A stretch of 64,000 bases of DNA from Boseongicola sp. H5 (GCA_020622165.1 JACNMN010000011.1:1-64000), one strand, 5' to 3'; counted from the first letter of the stretch, positions 13,688-22,875 are shown. Translations and numbers: made by a program. Notes: a model not told the origin generated them from the sequence alone.

Positions 13688-15797
13688 TCCGACCGCAGGG
13701 GGTATCGCGCGGCCCCGGCCCGACGACCGGATCGCCGATCTGCTTGCAGTGGGTTTCGTTCTGGTGATCCTGACCTATGCGGCCAGCGGCCCGATCTCGG
13801 ATTTCGTGCGCTGGTTCGTGGAGAGCACCACCGAGGGCTGGGCCGATATGAGCCGCCGCGATCAGCGGGTTCTGCTGCGCGAGCACTGGCTGGGCGGCGG
13901 CTATCGCGCGTTCGAGCGGGCATTTCTGCAACCCACCGGCCTGATCCTTGGCCTGCCCATCGTCTTCGCCTTCGCAATCTCGCTTCTGGCGATGCGCGAC
14001 CCGGGCCGCCGGCGCTGGATGCACCGGCTGATGGCGATCGTGGCGACGGGCTGTTTCGGGGCGTGGATCGTCAAGATCTATGCCACCGATGCCGGGCTGC
14101 TGCCCTCGGCGGAGCCGATCGATTTCGTCGTTTTCCCGGTGATCATCGCGGTCACGCTGTACCTGACCTGGCGGCTCTTCGGGGCGTTCATCGCGATTTT
14201 CTGCATCTTGTGGGTGATCTATTTCTTCACCCGGGGCCTGCTGCCCGACTGGACGGGTATCCTCGCCGGGTCCGAGGCGACAGTCGCCCAGAACCTCAGG
14301 GCCATGGTGCAGAATTTCTGGGCGCAGACCGGGGGGCTGTTCGGCCAGCCTTTGCAGGTCGTCTCCGGCAGTGTGCTGATCTTCATCGTCTTCGGATCCG
14401 TTCTCATGGCATCGGGCGCGGGCGATCTGCTGATGAAAATCGCCAACCGGCTGACCGGCGGGTTTGTCGGCGGCGCCGCGCATTCCGCGGTGGCCAGTTC
14501 GGCCCTGTTCGGAACGCTTTCGGGGGCTGCGGTCTCCAACGTGGTCTCCACCGGCACGATGACCATCCCGGTCATCAAACGGGCGGGCTTCAAGCCTCAT
14601 TTCGCGGGCGCGGTGGAGGCCGCGGCCTCCACGGGCGGCCAGGTCATGCCGCCGGTGATGGGGGTCGTGGCCTTCTTCGTGGCCGGCCAGATCGGGCTTG
14701 AATACCGCTATATCGTGGTCGCCGCGATCCTGCCGGCGCTATTCTACTATCTCGGTACCTTTCTGACCGTCTATTTCGAGGCGCGGCGTCAGGGCATCGG
14801 CGCGCTGCCCGCCGAGGCGCGCCCGCGGCTGGACCCCGGCGAACGCTGGCAATGTCTGGTGTTCATCATCCCGCTTGCCGTCCTGTCGACCTTTCTCTTC
14901 ATCCAGCCTTCGGTGCCGAAGGCCGGGTTCTTCGGCTTTGCCGCGGCGCTGATCTCGGCGCTGGTGCTGTTCCCCGGTTTCCGCTCCCGCCGACAGATCT
15001 GGCGCGCCTTTGTCGCCGCAGGGCGGATGGCGGCCTCGATCGTGACGATCGTCGCCGCGATCGGGCTGATCGTGGGGCTGATCCAGCTGTCGGGCTTTGC
15101 CGGGCGCCTTTCGCTTCTGCTGGCGCAACTGGCATCGGGGCCGCTCTTCGTGGTGCTGATCGTGGTGGCGCTCGGCTCCATCGTGCTGGGAATGGGCCTG
15201 CCGCCGGGCGCCACCTATTTCATCATCGTCATCGCGCTCAGTTCGGGGATCGAGGCTGTGGGAATCCCACCCCTGTCTCTGCATCTTTTCGTGGTCTTTT
15301 TCGCGGTCATGTCGACGGTCACGCCGCCTGTCGCGCTGGCCGCCTTTGCCGCCGCACCCATCGCCGGCGCCGATCCGATCAGGACCGGGTTCGCCGCGGC
15401 GCGGATCGGGATCGCGGGGTTCCTGATCCCGTTCGTCTTCGTCTACCACCCGGCATTGCTCTACAAGTTGCAGGTGCTGTTCGAATGGTTCGGCGGGGAG
15501 CCCGCCAATTCCCGTGCGATGATGGATGCCGCCGAGATTTCCTGGGCGGCGCTTGCCTGGATCATTGCCGCCTTCACCCTGTCGCTCTGGCTTCTTGCCT
15601 CGGCGCTGGCCGGGCAGGAGGCGGCGCGGCTGACCCCGGTCGAACGGCTCTGTCGTGTCGCCGCCGGATTTGCGGTGCTTGTGCCCCACGCGGCCATCGC
15701 GGCGCCCGCCGCGGCCATTGGCGCGGCACTTGTCGCCATCCACCGCATCAGAAACTCACAAATCCGAACCACGGATCATCAGGAGAAGACGACATGA
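13680..15797 (+). CDS. TRAP transporter fused 4TM/12TM permease (TAXI type)
   Basis: This is a 705-residue membrane protein. The N-terminal third corresponds to the small DctQ-like membrane subunit and the remainder to DctM, as in the fused permeases that work with TAXI binding proteins. Recognisable DctM signatures are the GGFVGGAAHSAVASSALFGTLSGAA segment (near residues 260-284), the STGGQVMPPVMG loop (near 318-329) and GMGLPPGATYF near 505-515. ATG 13680 lies inside the end of the sulfatase gene. The gene overlaps the TAXI gene by 4 bases. It drives ion-gradient-coupled uptake, probably of the sulfatase's substrate. Confidence 0.9.
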   Translation: MTDPTAGGIARPRPDDRIADLLAVGFVLVILTYAASGPISDFVRWFVESTTEGWADMSRRDQRVLLREHWLGGGYRAFERAFLQPTGLILGLPIVFAFAISLLAMRDPGRRRWMHRLMAIVATGCFGAWIVKIYATDAGLLPSAEPIDFVVFPVIIAVTLYLTWRLFGAFIAIFCILWVIYFFTRGLLPDWTGILAGSEATVAQNLRAMVQNFWAQTGGLFGQPLQVVSGSVLIFIVFGSVLMASGAGDLLMKIANRLTGGFVGGAAHSAVASSALFGTLSGAAVSNVVSTGTMTIPVIKRAGFKPHFAGAVEAAASTGGQVMPPVMGVVAFFVAGQIGLEYRYIVVAAILPALFYYLGTFLTVYFEARRQGIGALPAEARPRLDPGERWQCLVFIIPLAVLSTFLFIQPSVPKAGFFGFAAALISALVLFPGFRSRRQIWRAFVAAGRMAASIVTIVAAIGLIVGLIQLSGFAGRLSLLLAQLASGPLFVVLIVVALGSIVLGMGLPPGATYFIIVIALSSGIEAVGIPPLSLHLFVVFFAVMSTVTPPVALAAFAAAPIAGADPIRTGFAAARIGIAGFLIPFVFVYHPALLYKLQVLFEWFGGEPANSRAMMDAAEISWAALAWIIAAFTLSLWLLASALAGQEAARLTPVERLCRVAAGFAVLVPHAAIAAPAAAIGAALVAIHRIRNSQIRTTDHQEKTT

Positions 15798-16774
15798 CCC
15801 ATTTCATCAAGGCCACCGTTCTGGCGGCGGCGCTGGCCGGCGGGCCGGCACTGGCCGAGGATCAGACGCTGCGCATGGCAACCATCGCCCCCAGCCTTGG
15901 TCAGGCGATCACGATGGCCACGTTCGCCAATATCGTGAATGACAATCTTGACGGGATCACGATCGAAGTTGCGGCGGGCGGGGCCGCCACGTTGCACCAG
16001 TTAGAGGTCGGGCGCGGCAATCTTGATTTCGCCATGACCTCGCCCACGATCTATGCCCTGCTGCAAGGCGGGCGGGCCATGTACCAGAACGAGGCCGACG
16101 CGCCCCAGGCGGCGGAAAACCTGCGCCTGCTGATGTGGTATCCTTACGGCAACTACCACTTCGCGGTCCGCGGCGACAGCGACATCCAGACGCTTGACGA
16201 TATCGAGGGTGCCACCGTCTTTCTGGGCCCCCAGGGCGGCGGTGCGTATAACGCCGCCAGCCGCTGGATCGAAGCCACGACCGGCCTTGTGGTGGGCGAG
16301 GATTACGAGGCGATCAGCGCCAACTGGCAGACCGGGTTCCAGTCCTTCCTCGATGGCAATATCGAGATGTATGTGAATGGCTGCCTCGACCCATGCCAGC
16401 AGTTCATCCAGTTCACCGAAACCGAAACCGTCCGCTTCATCGGCCCCGAAAGCGCCGAGGGCGAGGCGGTCACCGATTTTCTCGGCACCTTCCGCTGGAT
16501 CGAAATGGTGGAGCCGGGCCTCTATGAAAACCAACTGAACGAAACATCGGTGATTTCCATGAACACGTCCGTCGGCATCGGCGTGCGCGGCGATCTGGAC
16601 GAGGAGACCGTGTATCAGATCACCCGCGCCTTCTGGGAAAACCTGGACCAGATCAGCAGCGATGCCCCTTGGGTGGACGGCATCGATATCGACTTTGCCG
16701 TGCAGCAGCTGGGAGCGGGGCAACTGCATCCCGGCGCCGCGCGCTACTACCGCGAGGTCGGCGCGATCGAGTGA
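15794..16774 (+). CDS. TAXI-family TRAP solute-binding protein
   Basis: This 326-residue periplasmic binding protein has a signal peptide (residues 1-21, cleavage after ALA) and an AGGAGA ribosome-binding site at 15781-15786. The body is a TAXI (NMT1-like) solute receptor: a GGAATLHQLEVGRGNLDFAM-type segment near residues 57-76 and LGPQGGGAYNAASRWIEA near 142-159 match the family's ligand-cleft loops. It is the last gene of the operon and is followed by a hairpin at 16781-16813. The ligand is unknown; a small organic anion or sulfate ester is inferred from the operon. Confidence 0.88.
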   Translation: MTHFIKATVLAAALAGGPALAEDQTLRMATIAPSLGQAITMATFANIVNDNLDGITIEVAAGGAATLHQLEVGRGNLDFAMTSPTIYALLQGGRAMYQNEADAPQAAENLRLLMWYPYGNYHFAVRGDSDIQTLDDIEGATVFLGPQGGGAYNAASRWIEATTGLVVGEDYEAISANWQTGFQSFLDGNIEMYVNGCLDPCQQFIQFTETETVRFIGPESAEGEAVTDFLGTFRWIEMVEPGLYENQLNETSVISMNTSVGIGVRGDLDEETVYQITRAFWENLDQISSDAPWVDGIDIDFAVQQLGAGQLHPGAARYYREVGAIE

Positions 16775-16780
16775 TCTGTC

Positions 16781-16813
16781 GCAGGCCGTGGCCAGCCCGA
16801 GGTCGCGGCCTGC
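16781..16813 (+). terminator. Stem-loop after the TRAP operon
   Basis: A perfect 8-bp stem GCAGGCCG / CGGCCTGC with a 17-base loop lies 7 bases after the TAXI stop codon. Only TTCC follows rather than a true T-run, so it could be a weak intrinsic terminator or an mRNA-stabilising hairpin. Confidence 0.45.
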
Positions 16814-16970
16814 CTTCCATAGGCCTGGCGCGCGCCTCCCCTTGCCCGGCCCGTAGACAGCCCTTCGGCGCGGCCCGTCAGCATCGCCTGTCAGCAAGGG
16901 GGTTTGCGTCACGTCCGGCGCGTGTATAGGTTTGGCCACAACGGAAAAACGCGGTTTGGGTTTGTCAGTA

Positions 16971-17846
16971 ATGCAGGTTGTCTATCACCTCGGCGCGCCA
17001 TGCACCGATGAAGATCAACTGATCCAATCGCTATTGAAAAATCGCGTCGAACTGGCCCGGAGCGGCATCGTCGTGCCGCCGCCCGGGCGCTATCGCGCCG
17101 TGATCCGCGATGCGTCGCGCGCGCTGAAGGGCGCGCCCGCCTCCAAGGACGTTCAGGATGCGCTGCTGGATGCCATCACGGAGAGCGACCGGTGCGACCG
17201 GCTGGTCCTGTCGGATCCGCGCTTCATCTGCATCAACCGGCTGGTCGTTCAGGGGGCACAGATCTGGCCGATGATCGAACGGGAGACGACCAAGCTGCGC
17301 AATCTCTTTCCCGATGCGCAGGTGGAGTTCTTCATCGCCATGCGCGATCCCGCCACGCTGATCCCGGCGATGTTCAACGCCTCGCGCTTCAACGATTTCG
17401 ACGAGTTCACCGAAGGGGTGCAGCCCAGGGGCGTCGCCTGGTCCGAGATGCTGCAACGGCTGAACCGCGCACATCCCGATTGCCCGATCACGGTCTGGAA
17501 CAATGAGGATACGCCGCTGATCTGGGGGGAGATCCTGCGCGAGATGGCGGGGCTTGGCCCGGGGGAGGTTCTCGACGGCGTCGACGACCTGCTGGAAAAG
17601 ATCATGGAACCGGCCGGGTTCAAACGGATGCAGGCCTATCTGGCGCAGCATCCGCCCCAGACAGAGATGCAGAAGCGGCGGATCGCGGCGGCATTTCTCG
17701 ACAAGTTCGTTCTGGAAGAGGCCTTGGAGGAGGAACTCGACGCACCCGGCTGGACGGAGGATCTGATCGAGGAGATCACCGCGCATTACGAGGCGGATAT
17801 GGATCACATCGCGGCCATGCCCAACCTGACCTATATCACCCCGTAA
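16971..17846 (+). CDS. Sulfotransferase-like conserved hypothetical protein
   Basis: This 291-residue protein starts at ATG 16971; an in-frame TTG at 16932 is less likely. The beginning, YHLGAPCTDEDQLIQSLLKNR, parallels the HIG..KTGTT.LQ..L P-loop start of PAPS sulfotransferase-like proteins, but the Lys-Thr-Gly-Thr residues are absent. So PAPS binding is uncertain. A second fold element, VEFFIAMRDPATLIPAMF, near residue 124 fits the 3'-phosphate-binding strand. No signal peptide or membrane segment is present. It is monocistronic. Function is unknown; sulfotransferase-fold ancestry is an inference. Confidence 0.6.
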   Translation: MQVVYHLGAPCTDEDQLIQSLLKNRVELARSGIVVPPPGRYRAVIRDASRALKGAPASKDVQDALLDAITESDRCDRLVLSDPRFICINRLVVQGAQIWPMIERETTKLRNLFPDAQVEFFIAMRDPATLIPAMFNASRFNDFDEFTEGVQPRGVAWSEMLQRLNRAHPDCPITVWNNEDTPLIWGEILREMAGLGPGEVLDGVDDLLEKIMEPAGFKRMQAYLAQHPPQTEMQKRRIAAAFLDKFVLEEALEEELDAPGWTEDLIEEITAHYEADMDHIAAMPNLTYITP

Positions 17847-17919
17847 ACGCGACCTGCCCGCGACCGGCCCCGCGCCGTCAGACACCGGACAGTGCCCCGC
17901 AAAGCCCGCTGGCGCGCCT

Positions 17920-18645
17920 TCAGGTCTGGTCGGGAGGCCAGTCCGCCCGGATATGTCCGGCGACGATTTCCGCCCATTTCGCGTAGACATCCGGGCCCGG
18001 ATGAAACCCGTCCGGCGCCATCAGGGCCGCGTCCATCTCGAAGCTGAGCGGGATGTAGCGGGTCCGCATATCCGCCGAGGCGAGGCGCCGGATGTGGACA
18101 TCGAAACGTTCCGCCCGCCGGCCCAGCACCCATCTGAGCGGCTGCGGCAACAGCGGAAAGTACCGCACCGGCGGCAGACCGGAGAGATAGATCAGCCGCG
18201 CCCCGAAGCGTGTTTCCAGCAGGTCGACCAACGCGGCCTGCCGCGCAAGCCATCTGCGAAGCGGCACGAGCTTTGTCACGTCATTCACGCCAAGCGCCAC
18301 GATCGCGATATCGAAGGGGCGCGGGGCCGGGTCCTGCCGCGCCAGCCGGTCCAGCGTATCCTGCGTGGTCGCGCCCGTTTTCGCGATCAGATGCCAGTGA
18401 ACCTGATACTCGCGGGAAAGCGCCGCGGCCAGTTGCCCGGACAGCGCCTGATCCTGCGTCGCGACGCCGACACCGGCGGCTGAACTGTCCCCCGCGATCA
18501 GGATCCGCAGTACCGGCCCCTGCCCCACCCGCGCGCGGCGCGGACCGTCGGGTTCCGGCAGGTTCAACGCCTTTTTCCGGGTCCAGATCGCCTGCCCCGC
18601 CAGAAGCGGGAACAGGGCCACGCGAGCGAAGAGATCAAGCGCCAT
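17920..18645 (-). CDS. SGNH/GDSL-type esterase
   Basis: This 241-residue protein has a hydrophobic N-terminus (FARVALFPLLAGQAIW, residues 6-21) that may anchor it in the membrane. Block I is ILIAGDSSAAGVG with the nucleophile Ser54. Block III is ALGVNDVTKLV with the oxyanion Asn. Block V is DGFHPG near residue 212 with the Asp-x-x-His pair. These complete the SGNH catalytic set. It would hydrolyse an ester or acyl group in the cell envelope; the substrate cannot be deduced. It is transcribed toward the sulfotransferase-like gene and lies 24 bases downstream of gapR. Confidence 0.87.
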   Translation of the reverse strand: MALDLFARVALFPLLAGQAIWTRKKALNLPEPDGPRRARVGQGPVLRILIAGDSSAAGVGVATQDQALSGQLAAALSREYQVHWHLIAKTGATTQDTLDRLARQDPAPRPFDIAIVALGVNDVTKLVPLRRWLARQAALVDLLETRFGARLIYLSGLPPVRYFPLLPQPLRWVLGRRAERFDVHIRRLASADMRTRYIPLSFEMDAALMAPDGFHPGPDVYAKWAEIVAGHIRADWPPDQT

Positions 18646-18668
18646 TCATCCCCCGGAGCAGGCCTTGC

Positions 18669-18938
18669 CTAGCGCATGCCAAGCGCTTCCTTGTACATTT
18701 CCAGAACCGCCTCTTCCTCGGCGATATCGTCGGGCTCGCGTTTGCGCAGCGCCACGACCTTGCGCAGGATCTTGGTGTCATAGCCACGCCCCTTGGCCTC
18801 GGCCATGACCTCCTTCTGCTGATCGGCGATATCCTTTTTCTCCGCCTCCAGCCGCTCGATGCGTTCGATGAACTGCCGCAGCTCGTCGGCGGTCACACGG
18901 TAGCTGTCGGATTGGGGGGCGCTGTCGTCCATCATGTC
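18669..18938 (-). CDS. gapR: GapR-like DNA-binding protein (DUF2312)
   Basis: This 89-residue protein has the family core [18 protein letters not shown] (residues about 18-35) and [17 protein letters not shown] (about 51-67), ending in MYKEALGMR. GapR proteins form tetrameric clamps around overtwisted, AT-rich DNA, stimulate topoisomerases and mark the front of replication and transcription. The tandem ATG at 18938/18935 is chosen over an upstream in-frame TTG because it gives the usual length of about 89 residues. The N-terminal half is a predicted coiled coil. Confidence 0.92.
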   Translation of the reverse strand, partial: DMMDDSAPQSDSYRVTADELRQFIERIERLEAEKKDIADQQKEVMAEAKGRGYDTKILRKVVALRKREPDDIAEEEAVLEMYKEALGMR

Positions 18939-19066
18939 ATGGGCCTTTGCGTTTGGAGGATCGGGCAAAAGCTCTACCCTTCTGTCCGTGGGCCCGCAAG
19001 AGAGGCTGGACCTGTGCCTGGAAATTGCGCAAACTGAATGCCCGCAGCGAATAGGAAATACGCCTC

Positions 19067-19282
19067 ATGGAAGTGTTGATCTGGATTGGAACCGGTCTTG
19101 CGGCTCTGGGGCTTTTGGCCATCGTCTATTGCATCGTCGCGGCGATCTCCGCAAAGCGGGCCAACCTTTCCGATGACGAACTGCGCGCGCGCCTGCAGCG
19201 GGTCGTGCCGATCAATATGGGTGCGGTTCTGGCATCCGCGCTGGGCCTGATGACGGTCGTGATCGGCGTTTTTCTCACCTAG
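19067..19282 (+). CDS. Small two-helix membrane protein, hypothetical
   Basis: This 71-residue protein has two hydrophobic helices at about residues 3-28 and 49-70, separated by a basic and acidic loop (SAKRANLSDDELRARLQRV). The ATG follows a weak ribosome-binding site. It resembles small conserved membrane proteins of Rhodobacteraceae with no assigned role. It is a single gene in divergent orientation to gapR. Confidence 0.7.
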   Translation: MEVLIWIGTGLAALGLLAIVYCIVAAISAKRANLSDDELRARLQRVVPINMGAVLASALGLMTVVIGVFLT

Positions 19283-19605
19283 GCCGCGCACTGTCCGGCC
19301 CGGGCTTTGCGCGCCATCGCATCCTTCACAACGCCGCGAAGATCCGGGCCGGCTGACAGGCCATAGTGCCGGCAACGCGGACCTGTCACGCTCCGCAGGC
19401 ATAGCGACCCGGCGATCGCCCGCAGGCGGCCTGTGCCGCGCCCTATTTTCAGCCTGTCACGGAAAGGCCTGCCGGTCAGTCTCTGGCGCGGTCTTGAGCC
19501 GCGTCACTACCGGCCCGCGCGGGTCCGCCGCCAGCGCACCATTGCCTTGCGGGGCGGTTTGACGCAGGCTCTCCCCACATCATCCCAGAATGAAAGGTGC
19601 CGCCC
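19283..19605. other. Intergenic region upstream of ggt; nothing recognised
   Basis: These 323 GC-rich bases contain no open frame with a recognisable product. An RNA gene or strong operator could not be identified by eye. The region presumably carries the ggt promoter. Confidence 0.5.
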
Positions 19606-21405
19606 ATGCCTCGCCTCCTCCCTTCCGCCACAGCGCTTGGCCTGATCCTCTTTACGGCCTCCGCGCTTGCCCAGCAGGCGGCCGATGCCGTCGCACCGGA
19701 GATCGCGACCGAAGCGGGGGCCATGGCGCTCTCGGAGGCGGCCCTTGCCGCGATGGCCGCACGCGATGCGGGCCAGCCTGTAACGGCCGAAAACTGGATG
19801 CTTGCCGCTGCCAACCCGCTGGCGGTGGAGGCCGGGGCCGACGTGCTGCGCGCCGGGGGCACCGCCGCCGATGCGATGGTTGCCGTACAGGCCGTTCTGG
19901 GGCTGGTGGAGCCGCAATCCTCGGGGCTCGGCGGCGGGGCGTTTCTGGTCTGGTACGACGCGGCCACCGGCGAGATCACAACCCTCGACGGGCGCGAAAC
20001 AGCACCACTGGCCGTGACACCCACCCTGTTTCAGGACGAAAACGGCGAACCGCTGGGCTTTTTCGACGCGGTGGTGGGCGGCCTCTCGGTGGGAACGCCC
20101 GGCACACCCGCCCTGATGGAGGAGGCACACCGGCGCTGGGGCCGCGCCAACTGGGGCGGGCTCTTCGACGCCGCAATCGGCCATGCCGAAGACGGGTTCG
20201 CCGTCTCCCCACGGCTGGCCGGGGCCATCGCCAATGATGCGGAGCGGCTCTCCACCTTCCCGGCGACGGCGGCCTATTTCCTGCCGGATGGCGCCCCGCT
20301 GGCCGAGGGCGCGCTTCTGAGGAACCCCGCCTATGCCACGACGCTTCGCGCGATGGCCGCGGGCGGGGCGGATGTCATCTATTCCGGTCCGATCGCGGAA
20401 GGCATCGTCGACACCGTCCGCAGCGCCGAGGGCAATCCGGGTCTTCTGTCCTTGCGCGATCTGGAGATTTACGAGGTGGTCGAACGCGCCCCGGTCTGCG
20501 TGACGTACCGCGCGCATGAGGTGTGCGGCATGGGTCCGCCGTCCTCCGGCGCGCTGACCGTGGGGCAGATCCTGGGCATGGCCAGCGCCTTCGATCTGGC
20601 CGCGCTCGGCCCCGACAGCGTCGAGGCATGGCGGATCATCGGCGACGCCTCCCGGCTCGCCTTCGCGGACCGGGGCCGCTACATGGCCGACAGCGACTTC
20701 GTGCCGATGCCGACGCAGGGGCTGGTGGACCCGAACTATCTGGCCGAGCGCGCCACGCTTCTTGAGGGCGATGACGCCCTGCCCGAGGTGGCCCCGGGAG
20801 AGCCCGCCTGGGATCACGCGTTTCTCTGGGCCGATGACCAGTCGCTCGAACTGCCGTCGACCAGCCACATCTCGATCGTCGATGGCGACGGCAATGTGCT
20901 GTCGATGACGACGACCATCGAAAACGGCTTCGGCGCGCGCCTGATGGCGCCGGGCGGGTTTCTCCTGAACAACGAGCTGACCGATTTCTCGTTCCGGACC
21001 CATGCCGATGGCCGCCCCATCGCCAACCGGATCGAGCCGGGCAAGCGCCCCCGCTCCTCGATGGCGCCGACGATCGTGCTGCGCGACGGCGCACCGGTTC
21101 TGGCCGTGGGCTCCCCCGGGGGCAGCCGCATCATCGGCTATGTGGCGCAGACCATCATCGCCCATCTGGATTGGGGCATGGATGTGCAGCAGGCCGCCGC
21201 GATGCCCCATCTGGTCAACCGGTTTGGCACCTATGATCTCGAAGAAGGCACCAGCGCCGTCGAGATGGAAGGCCCGCTGACCGATCTGGGATACGAGGTG
21301 AGTATCCGCGGCCTGAACTCCGGCATCCATGTGATCGCCATCGGCGAGACCGGGTTGCAGGGCGGTGCCGATCCGCGCCGCGAGGGCATCGCCCTGGGCG
21401 AATAA
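19606..21405 (+). CDS. ggt: Gamma-glutamyltransferase (glutathione hydrolase) precursor
   Basis: This 599-residue periplasmic enzyme has a signal peptide (residues 1-22, ending ASALA). ANPLAVEAGADVLRAGGTAADAMVA (near 68-92) and QSSGLGGGAFLVWYD (near 104-118) are the family's N-terminal signatures. The self-processing site reads S-Thr419-S-H in PSTSHISIVD, so Thr419 is the new N-terminal nucleophile of the small subunit; the second Thr of the usual TTH is Ser here. GSPGGSRII near 504 is the substrate-binding glycine loop. It cleaves the gamma-glutamyl bond of glutathione and related peptides. ATG 19606 is preferred over GTG 19597. Confidence 0.93.
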   Translation: MPRLLPSATALGLILFTASALAQQAADAVAPEIATEAGAMALSEAALAAMAARDAGQPVTAENWMLAAANPLAVEAGADVLRAGGTAADAMVAVQAVLGLVEPQSSGLGGGAFLVWYDAATGEITTLDGRETAPLAVTPTLFQDENGEPLGFFDAVVGGLSVGTPGTPALMEEAHRRWGRANWGGLFDAAIGHAEDGFAVSPRLAGAIANDAERLSTFPATAAYFLPDGAPLAEGALLRNPAYATTLRAMAAGGADVIYSGPIAEGIVDTVRSAEGNPGLLSLRDLEIYEVVERAPVCVTYRAHEVCGMGPPSSGALTVGQILGMASAFDLAALGPDSVEAWRIIGDASRLAFADRGRYMADSDFVPMPTQGLVDPNYLAERATLLEGDDALPEVAPGEPAWDHAFLWADDQSLELPSTSHISIVDGDGNVLSMTTTIENGFGARLMAPGGFLLNNELTDFSFRTHADGRPIANRIEPGKRPRSSMAPTIVLRDGAPVLAVGSPGGSRIIGYVAQTIIAHLDWGMDVQQAAAMPHLVNRFGTYDLEEGTSAVEMEGPLTDLGYEVSIRGLNSGIHVIAIGETGLQGGADPRREGIALGE

Positions 21406-21467
21406 CCCCGTCAGCGCTTCCCCCGCGTCTGCCGCGCAGGCATGGGGGAAGTCGCTCCCTGCGGGGC

Positions 21468-22517
21468 TCAATCCAGGCGCGCGCCGGTCTCCGCATGAAA
21501 CGGGTGGCAAATGTCGGACGGCACCGAAATGCCGACCTGATCGCCGATTTCCGCGCGATAGTCTTTCGACGCCTTCACCGCGACCAGCGCGTTGCCCGCG
21601 CGCACCGTGACCATGGTCGCATCGCCCAGAAGCTCCATCGTGTAGACCGGTGCGTTGATCTGCCCCTGCCCCGCGGCGGTCACCGCCGCATCCTCGGCCC
21701 GGAACCCGAGCGAAACCTTGCCCGCGCCGGCGCTCAGACCGCCGATTTCGACATTTCTGCCGCGGAAGGTTCCGCCGTCGATCTGCCCCTCCATCAGGTT
21801 CATCGCGGGGTTGCCGATGAAACCCGCCACGAAGGTGTTCGCGGGCCGGTCATAGATATCCGTCGGCGTGCCCACCTGCTGCACCACCCCGGCCTTCATC
21901 ACCACCACCCGGTCCGCCAGTGTCATCGCCTCGATCTGGTCATGGGTGACGTAGATCGTCGTGACCTTCAGTTCGTGGCTGAGATTCTTGATCTGCGCGC
22001 GGGTCGATACCCGCAGCTTCGCGTCGAGATTGGACAACGGCTCGTCCATCAGGAAGACCTGCGGCTCGCGTACGATGGCCCGGGCAAGCGCCACGCGCTG
22101 GCGTTGCCCGCCCGACAACGCCGCCGGTTTGCGGTGCAGGAACTCGGTCAGTTCGACCATCCCGGCGGCTTTCCTCACCCGTGCGTCATGCTCCGCCTCG
22201 GGCACCTTGCGCACTTTCAGCGGGAAGCGGATGTTCTGATAGACATCCATATTCGGATAAAGCCCGTAGGACTGGAACACCATGGCCACGTCGCGATCCT
22301 TGGGGTCGAGCGTCGTGACCTCCCGGTCGCCGATCCAGATCTCGCCTTCGGTCGGGTCCTCTAGGCCCGCGATCATCCGCATCGTCGTGGTCTTGCCGCA
22401 GCCGGAGGGACCAAGCAGAACCAGGAATTCCCGATCCGGGATCACGAGATCGAAATTGTCGACACCGATGAAACTGCCCCAGCGCTTGCAGACATTCTTG
22501 AGCCGGATTTCCGCCAT
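21468..22517 (-). CDS. ugpC: UgpC/MalK-type sugar ABC transporter ATPase, no adjacent permease
   Basis: This 349-residue protein begins MAEIRLKNVCKRWG. Walker A GPSGCGKTT, signature LSGGQRQRVALARA, Walker B VFLMDEPLSNLD and switch His in VTHDQIEAMTLADRV are all intact, followed by a C-terminal OB/TOBE regulatory domain (residues about 235-349). This is the CUT1 carbohydrate or glycerol-3-phosphate ATPase type. No permease or binding-protein gene lies nearby, so it may energise distant transporters, as MsmX-like shared ATPases do. ATG 22517 fits the family start better than the longer frame. Confidence 0.88.
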   Translation of the reverse strand: MAEIRLKNVCKRWGSFIGVDNFDLVIPDREFLVLLGPSGCGKTTTMRMIAGLEDPTEGEIWIGDREVTTLDPKDRDVAMVFQSYGLYPNMDVYQNIRFPLKVRKVPEAEHDARVRKAAGMVELTEFLHRKPAALSGGQRQRVALARAIVREPQVFLMDEPLSNLDAKLRVSTRAQIKNLSHELKVTTIYVTHDQIEAMTLADRVVVMKAGVVQQVGTPTDIYDRPANTFVAGFIGNPAMNLMEGQIDGGTFRGRNVEIGGLSAGAGKVSLGFRAEDAAVTAAGQGQINAPVYTMELLGDATMVTVRAGNALVAVKASKDYRAEIGDQVGISVPSDICHPFHAETGARLD

Positions 22518-22686
22518 GGTCCCGCACCTCCAAGGGTCGCAGATCATCTAGACAGGCGCAGCCGGATCCGGCAACCATTTTTGCATAGGAATGCAACGGG
22601 CCTGGGCACGAAAAAAGACTCATCAGGCAACCTGAAATCCGGTCGCCCTATCCGAAGACAGGAAAACATCCCCGCCAAGGGCGGTG

Positions 22687-22875
22687 TCAGACAGGCATGT
22701 CGTTGAACAGATCGTCCAGTCTGTCATCTTCGTTGGATTGGGTCTTTTTCGCCTGCTCCGCCAGCTTGGAGCGTTTGGCAACCGTCGTATCGGGCTTTTG
22801 CTCCCCGTCTCTCTTTTGCTTGCGCAATTCCGTATGTGCGCCCTCTTTGCGGTCGTCCTTGGATGTCTCTGCCAT
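22687..22875 (-). CDS. Small highly charged hypothetical protein
   Basis: This 62-residue hydrophilic protein has many Lys, Asp, Glu and Gln residues, no cysteine and no hydrophobic segment. The C-terminus is DDRLDDLFNDMPV. It is likely disordered or a short coiled coil. It is the last of four small genes on this strand (after 22921-23169 and the DksA-like gene). No homologous family is recognised. Confidence 0.55.
   Translation of the reverse strand: MAETSKDDRKEGAHTELRKQKRDGEQKPDTTVAKRSKLAEQAKKTQSNEDDRLDDLFNDMPV

Noticed and set aside
16932-16970. TTG start for the sulfotransferase-like gene
   Set aside because: The added 13 residues do not look conserved, and ATG 16971 directly precedes the family-like YHLGAPC start.
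21417-21452. Terminator after ggt (CTTCCCCC...GGGGGAAG)
   Set aside because: The stem pairs well, but the loop is long and no T-run follows on either strand, so it was not listed as a terminator.
19507-21510. 667-codon open frame antisense to ggt
   Set aside because: The gamma-glutamyltransferase on the plus strand is unambiguous.
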